Shown here: positions 12,005 through 14,030 of the stretch, piece by piece
Layout: every line of letters begins with the position of its first letter
Numbering within the stretch: the first letter of the stretch is position 1
Notes under the pieces: model-generated
Told to the model about the DNA's origin: nothing
Seen by the model: the letters and a program-made list of their open reading frames with translations, nothing else
Database searches by the model: none
Source of the DNA: Dokdonella_A sp039926025
Lineage (GTDB): Bacteria > Pseudomonadota > Gammaproteobacteria > Xanthomonadales > Rhodanobacteraceae
Reading direction: 5' to 3'
Length of the DNA: 14,030 bases
Assembly (NCBI GenBank): GCA_039926025.1
Contig: JBDSXV010000100.1
Location: forward strand, 1-14,030
Made by a program: the position numbers and the translations under genes

Positions 12005-14030
12005 ATGACGTTATCGGAACCAGCCGGCAGAACCAGGGCCTGCTCGACCAGCGCAGCCTGTTCGGCCACATGGGTACTGAAATGGCCACACGCCGGTGCG
12101 GGGGAGCGTGCGCGGCCGGCATAGGCCAGCGTCTTCTTCGTCGACGCGATGACCGACTGCAGATGATGCTGGATCTGATACCAGGCGCCCTGATTCATCG
12201 GCTCTTCCTGGCACCAGACAACGTCCTTCGCGGCTGGATACTTTGCCAGCTCGGCACTGATCTCGGCCCGCGGGAACGGATACAACTGCTCGACGCGGAT
12301 GATCGCGACGTCGTTGATGCCGCGCTTGCCGGCATCCTCGACCAGATCATAGTAGACCTTGCCCGAGCACAGCACGACACGGCGGATCTTGGCGCCCTTC
12401 TTCGCGGTCGTATCTGGAATCGCCAGCTGAAAACCGCCTTGACTCAAGTCGTCCAGTGTCGACACGGCCTGCTTGTGGCGTAGCAGGGATTTCGGCGTCA
12501 TCACGATCAGCGGCTTGCGGCAGTCTCGCAGCATCTGGCGACGCAGCATGTGGAACATTTGCGCGGGCGTAGTCGGCACGCAGACCTGCATGTTGTCGAG
12601 CGCGCACAGCTGCAGATAGCGTTCGAGGCGCGCGGAAGAATGTTCCGGACCCTGGCCTTCGTAACCGTGCGGCAGCAGAAGCACGAGTCCGGACAATCGA
12701 TCCCACTTCGCTTCGCCGGACGAGATGAACTGATCGATCACCACTTGCGCGCCGTTCGCGAAGTCGCCGAACTGTCCTTCCCACAGCACAAGCGTCTGCG
12801 GTTTCGCGGTCGAGTAGCCGTATTCGAACGCCATCACGGCTTCTTCGCTGAGCAGCGAGTCGACTATGGCCACGTTCGCGCCATCGCGCACGTTGTCGAG
12901 CGGGATGTAGTCGCCGCCGCTGTTCTGGTCGTGCAGAACCGCGTGGCGATGGAAAAAGGTACCGCGGCCGCAGTCCTGGCCGACGAGGCGCAGGTCGTAG
13001 CCGTCTGCGATCAGCGAGGCGTACGCAAGATTTTCAGCAAATCCCCAGTCCATTGGCTGTTCGCCGCTGGCCATTTTCGCGCGATCTTCGTAGATCTTGG
13101 CGACGCGTGCCTGCAGTGCCACACCTTGCGGAATGGTGAGAATCTTCCCGTTGAGCTCCGTGAGCTTGTCCTTGGCGACGCAGGTTTTCACCGCTTGCGC
13201 GAGCTTCGCGCCCATGTGGCTGCGCCAGTCGATCGCGAATTCGTCCTTGAATTCCGGGTCGAGCTCGGCGATCGGCGTGCCCGCTTCGAGCTTGGCACGA
13301 TATCCATCAATCAATGCCTTGGCATCGGTGTCGGCGATCACGCCTTCGGTGACGAGCTGTTGCGCGTACAGCTCGCGCGCAGGCGGGCGTGCGCGGATGA
13401 TCTGGTACATCAGCGGCTGCGTCGCCGACGGCTCGTCGGCTTCGTTGTGGCCATGGCGGCGGTAGCAGACGAGGTCGATGACGACATCGCGCTTGAACTT
13501 CTGACGGTAGTCGAATGCGAGTCGCGCGACAAACAACACCGCTTCCGGATCGTCGCCATTCACGTGAAGCACCGGCGCATTGACCATCTTAGCAACGTCG
13601 GTGCAATACAGCGTCGAACGCGCGTCATGCGGATTGGACGTGGTGAAGCCCACCTGATTGTTGATCACGACATGAATCGAGCCGCCGACGCAGAAACCGC
13701 GCGCCTGCGACATGTTGAGCAGTTCCATATTGACGCCCTGGCCCGCGAACGCTGCGTCGCCGTGGATCAATACCGGTACCACGTGTTCGCGCTGTTCGTC
13801 ACGGCGGTGTGCCTGGCGCGCGCGCACGGAGCCTGCGACGACCGGATTGACGATTTCCAGGTGTGACGGGTTGAACGCGAGCGCGAGATGCACAGTGCGG
13901 CCGGGCGTCTTCACGTCAGCGCTGAAACCCATGTGGTACTTCACGTCGCCCGAATGCGCAGGATCGTCCGGATGATCGAACTTGCCATCGAACTCGGCGA
14001 ACAATTTTTGCGGCGACTTGCCGAGGATGT
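11998..14030 (-). CDS. sucA: 2-Oxoglutarate dehydrogenase E1 (partial, 5' end outside window)
   Basis: The thiamine-diphosphate-dependent E1o decarboxylates 2-oxoglutarate and succinylates the lipoyl group of SucB in the TCA cycle. The 676 visible residues are the C-terminal ~70% of a protein of about 930 aa. Visible family segments: HLEIVNPVVAGSVRARQ, GDAAFAGQGV and NNQVGFTTSN for the cofactor/Mg site, YRRHGHNEADEPSATQPLMY, and the C-terminal transketolase-like domain. The reading frame continues to the window edge (…ILGKSPQKLFAEF), so the TTG at 14004 is not the start. The TAG stop (11998-12000) lies inside the last tandem repeat unit. It is the first gene of the sucA-sucB-lpd operon. Confidence 0.97.
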   Translation of the reverse strand, partial: ILGKSPQKLFAEFDGKFDHPDDPAHSGDVKYHMGFSADVKTPGRTVHLALAFNPSHLEIVNPVVAGSVRARQAHRRDEQREHVVPVLIHGDAAFAGQGVNMELLNMSQARGFCVGGSIHVVINNQVGFTTSNPHDARSTLYCTDVAKMVNAPVLHVNGDDPEAVLFVARLAFDYRQKFKRDVVIDLVCYRRHGHNEADEPSATQPLMYQIIRARPPARELYAQQLVTEGVIADTDAKALIDGYRAKLEAGTPIAELDPEFKDEFAIDWRSHMGAKLAQAVKTCVAKDKLTELNGKILTIPQGVALQARVAKIYEDRAKMASGEQPMDWGFAENLAYASLIADGYDLRLVGQDCGRGTFFHRHAVLHDQNSGGDYIPLDNVRDGANVAIVDSLLSEEAVMAFEYGYSTAKPQTLVLWEGQFGDFANGAQVVIDQFISSGEAKWDRLSGLVLLLPHGYEGQGPEHSSARLERYLQLCALDNMQVCVPTTPAQMFHMLRRQMLRDCRKPLIVMTPKSLLRHKQAVSTLDDLSQGGFQLAIPDTTAKKGAKIRRVVLCSGKVYYDLVEDAGKRGINDVAIIRVEQLYPFPRAEISAELAKYPAAKDVVWCQEEPMNQGAWYQIQHHLQSVIASTKKTLAYAGRARSPAPACGHFSTHVAEQAALVEQALVLPAGSDNVIE

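Noticed and set aside
11871..12122. Separate 83-aa gene over the repeats and the sucA end
   Set aside because: Its first half is an out-of-frame reading of sucA, and the rest is repeat-derived; kept only as the peptide observation.
12550..13866. 438-codon open frame antisense to sucA
   Set aside because: Shadow of sucA; the sense strand encodes conserved E1o sequence throughout.

Overview
The window looks like chromosomal DNA from a GC-rich gammaproteobacterium, most likely a Xanthomonadales member (Xanthomonas/Lysobacter/Rhodanobacter-like). This rests on the protein sequences (a GyrA numbered like E. coli GyrA, a PilH-type receiver, a sucA-sucB-lpd operon) and on two intergenic repeat types that I associate with this order: a GGGAGCGGCTTCAGCCGC palindrome and GGGATTCG-rich inverted repeats. 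The species assignment is an inference. I see no phage, plasmid, transposase or CRISPR genes; this is housekeeping DNA whose unusual content lies between the genes.

Left part (1-4899, + strand). A tRNA transcription unit (tRNA-Thr(CGT), a structured spacer, tRNA-Val(CAC), an intrinsic terminator) is followed by mtnA (methionine salvage), a small four-helix GtrA-family membrane protein, and gyrA (DNA gyrase subunit A). gyrA has an extended -10 candidate promoter and a structured leader.

Middle (4900-7446). A 433-bp gene-free stretch holds a cluster of palindromic repeats: two direct copies and one inverted copy of a REP-like unit, a repeated purine-rich hairpin, and a short tandem repeat. A small stress block follows: a Prx5-type peroxiredoxin (- strand) divergent from an Hsp20 small heat shock protein, then a CbpA-type DnaJ co-chaperone. 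The hsp20 gene has a good match to a sigma-32 promoter and a short 5' UTR that can fold over its ribosome binding site, so it is a candidate for heat control at two levels. A strong intrinsic terminator ends only 18 nt before the cbpA start codon.

Right part (7447-14030, - strand). Reading along the minus strand: sucA (E1o, 5' end outside the window), sucB (E2o), lpd (E3), an AcuI/YhdH acryloyl-CoA reductase, and a PilH-like single-domain response regulator. sucA, sucB and lpd encode the whole 2-oxoglutarate dehydrogenase complex of the TCA cycle. Both junctions inside this operon carry long structured repeats: four tandem ~66-bp units with two hairpins each between sucA and sucB, and a perfect 15-bp hairpin around the sucB stop codon next to a ~103-bp inverted-repeat element between sucB and lpd. 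These structures are the most interesting part of the window; they could set the E1:E2:E3 expression ratio.
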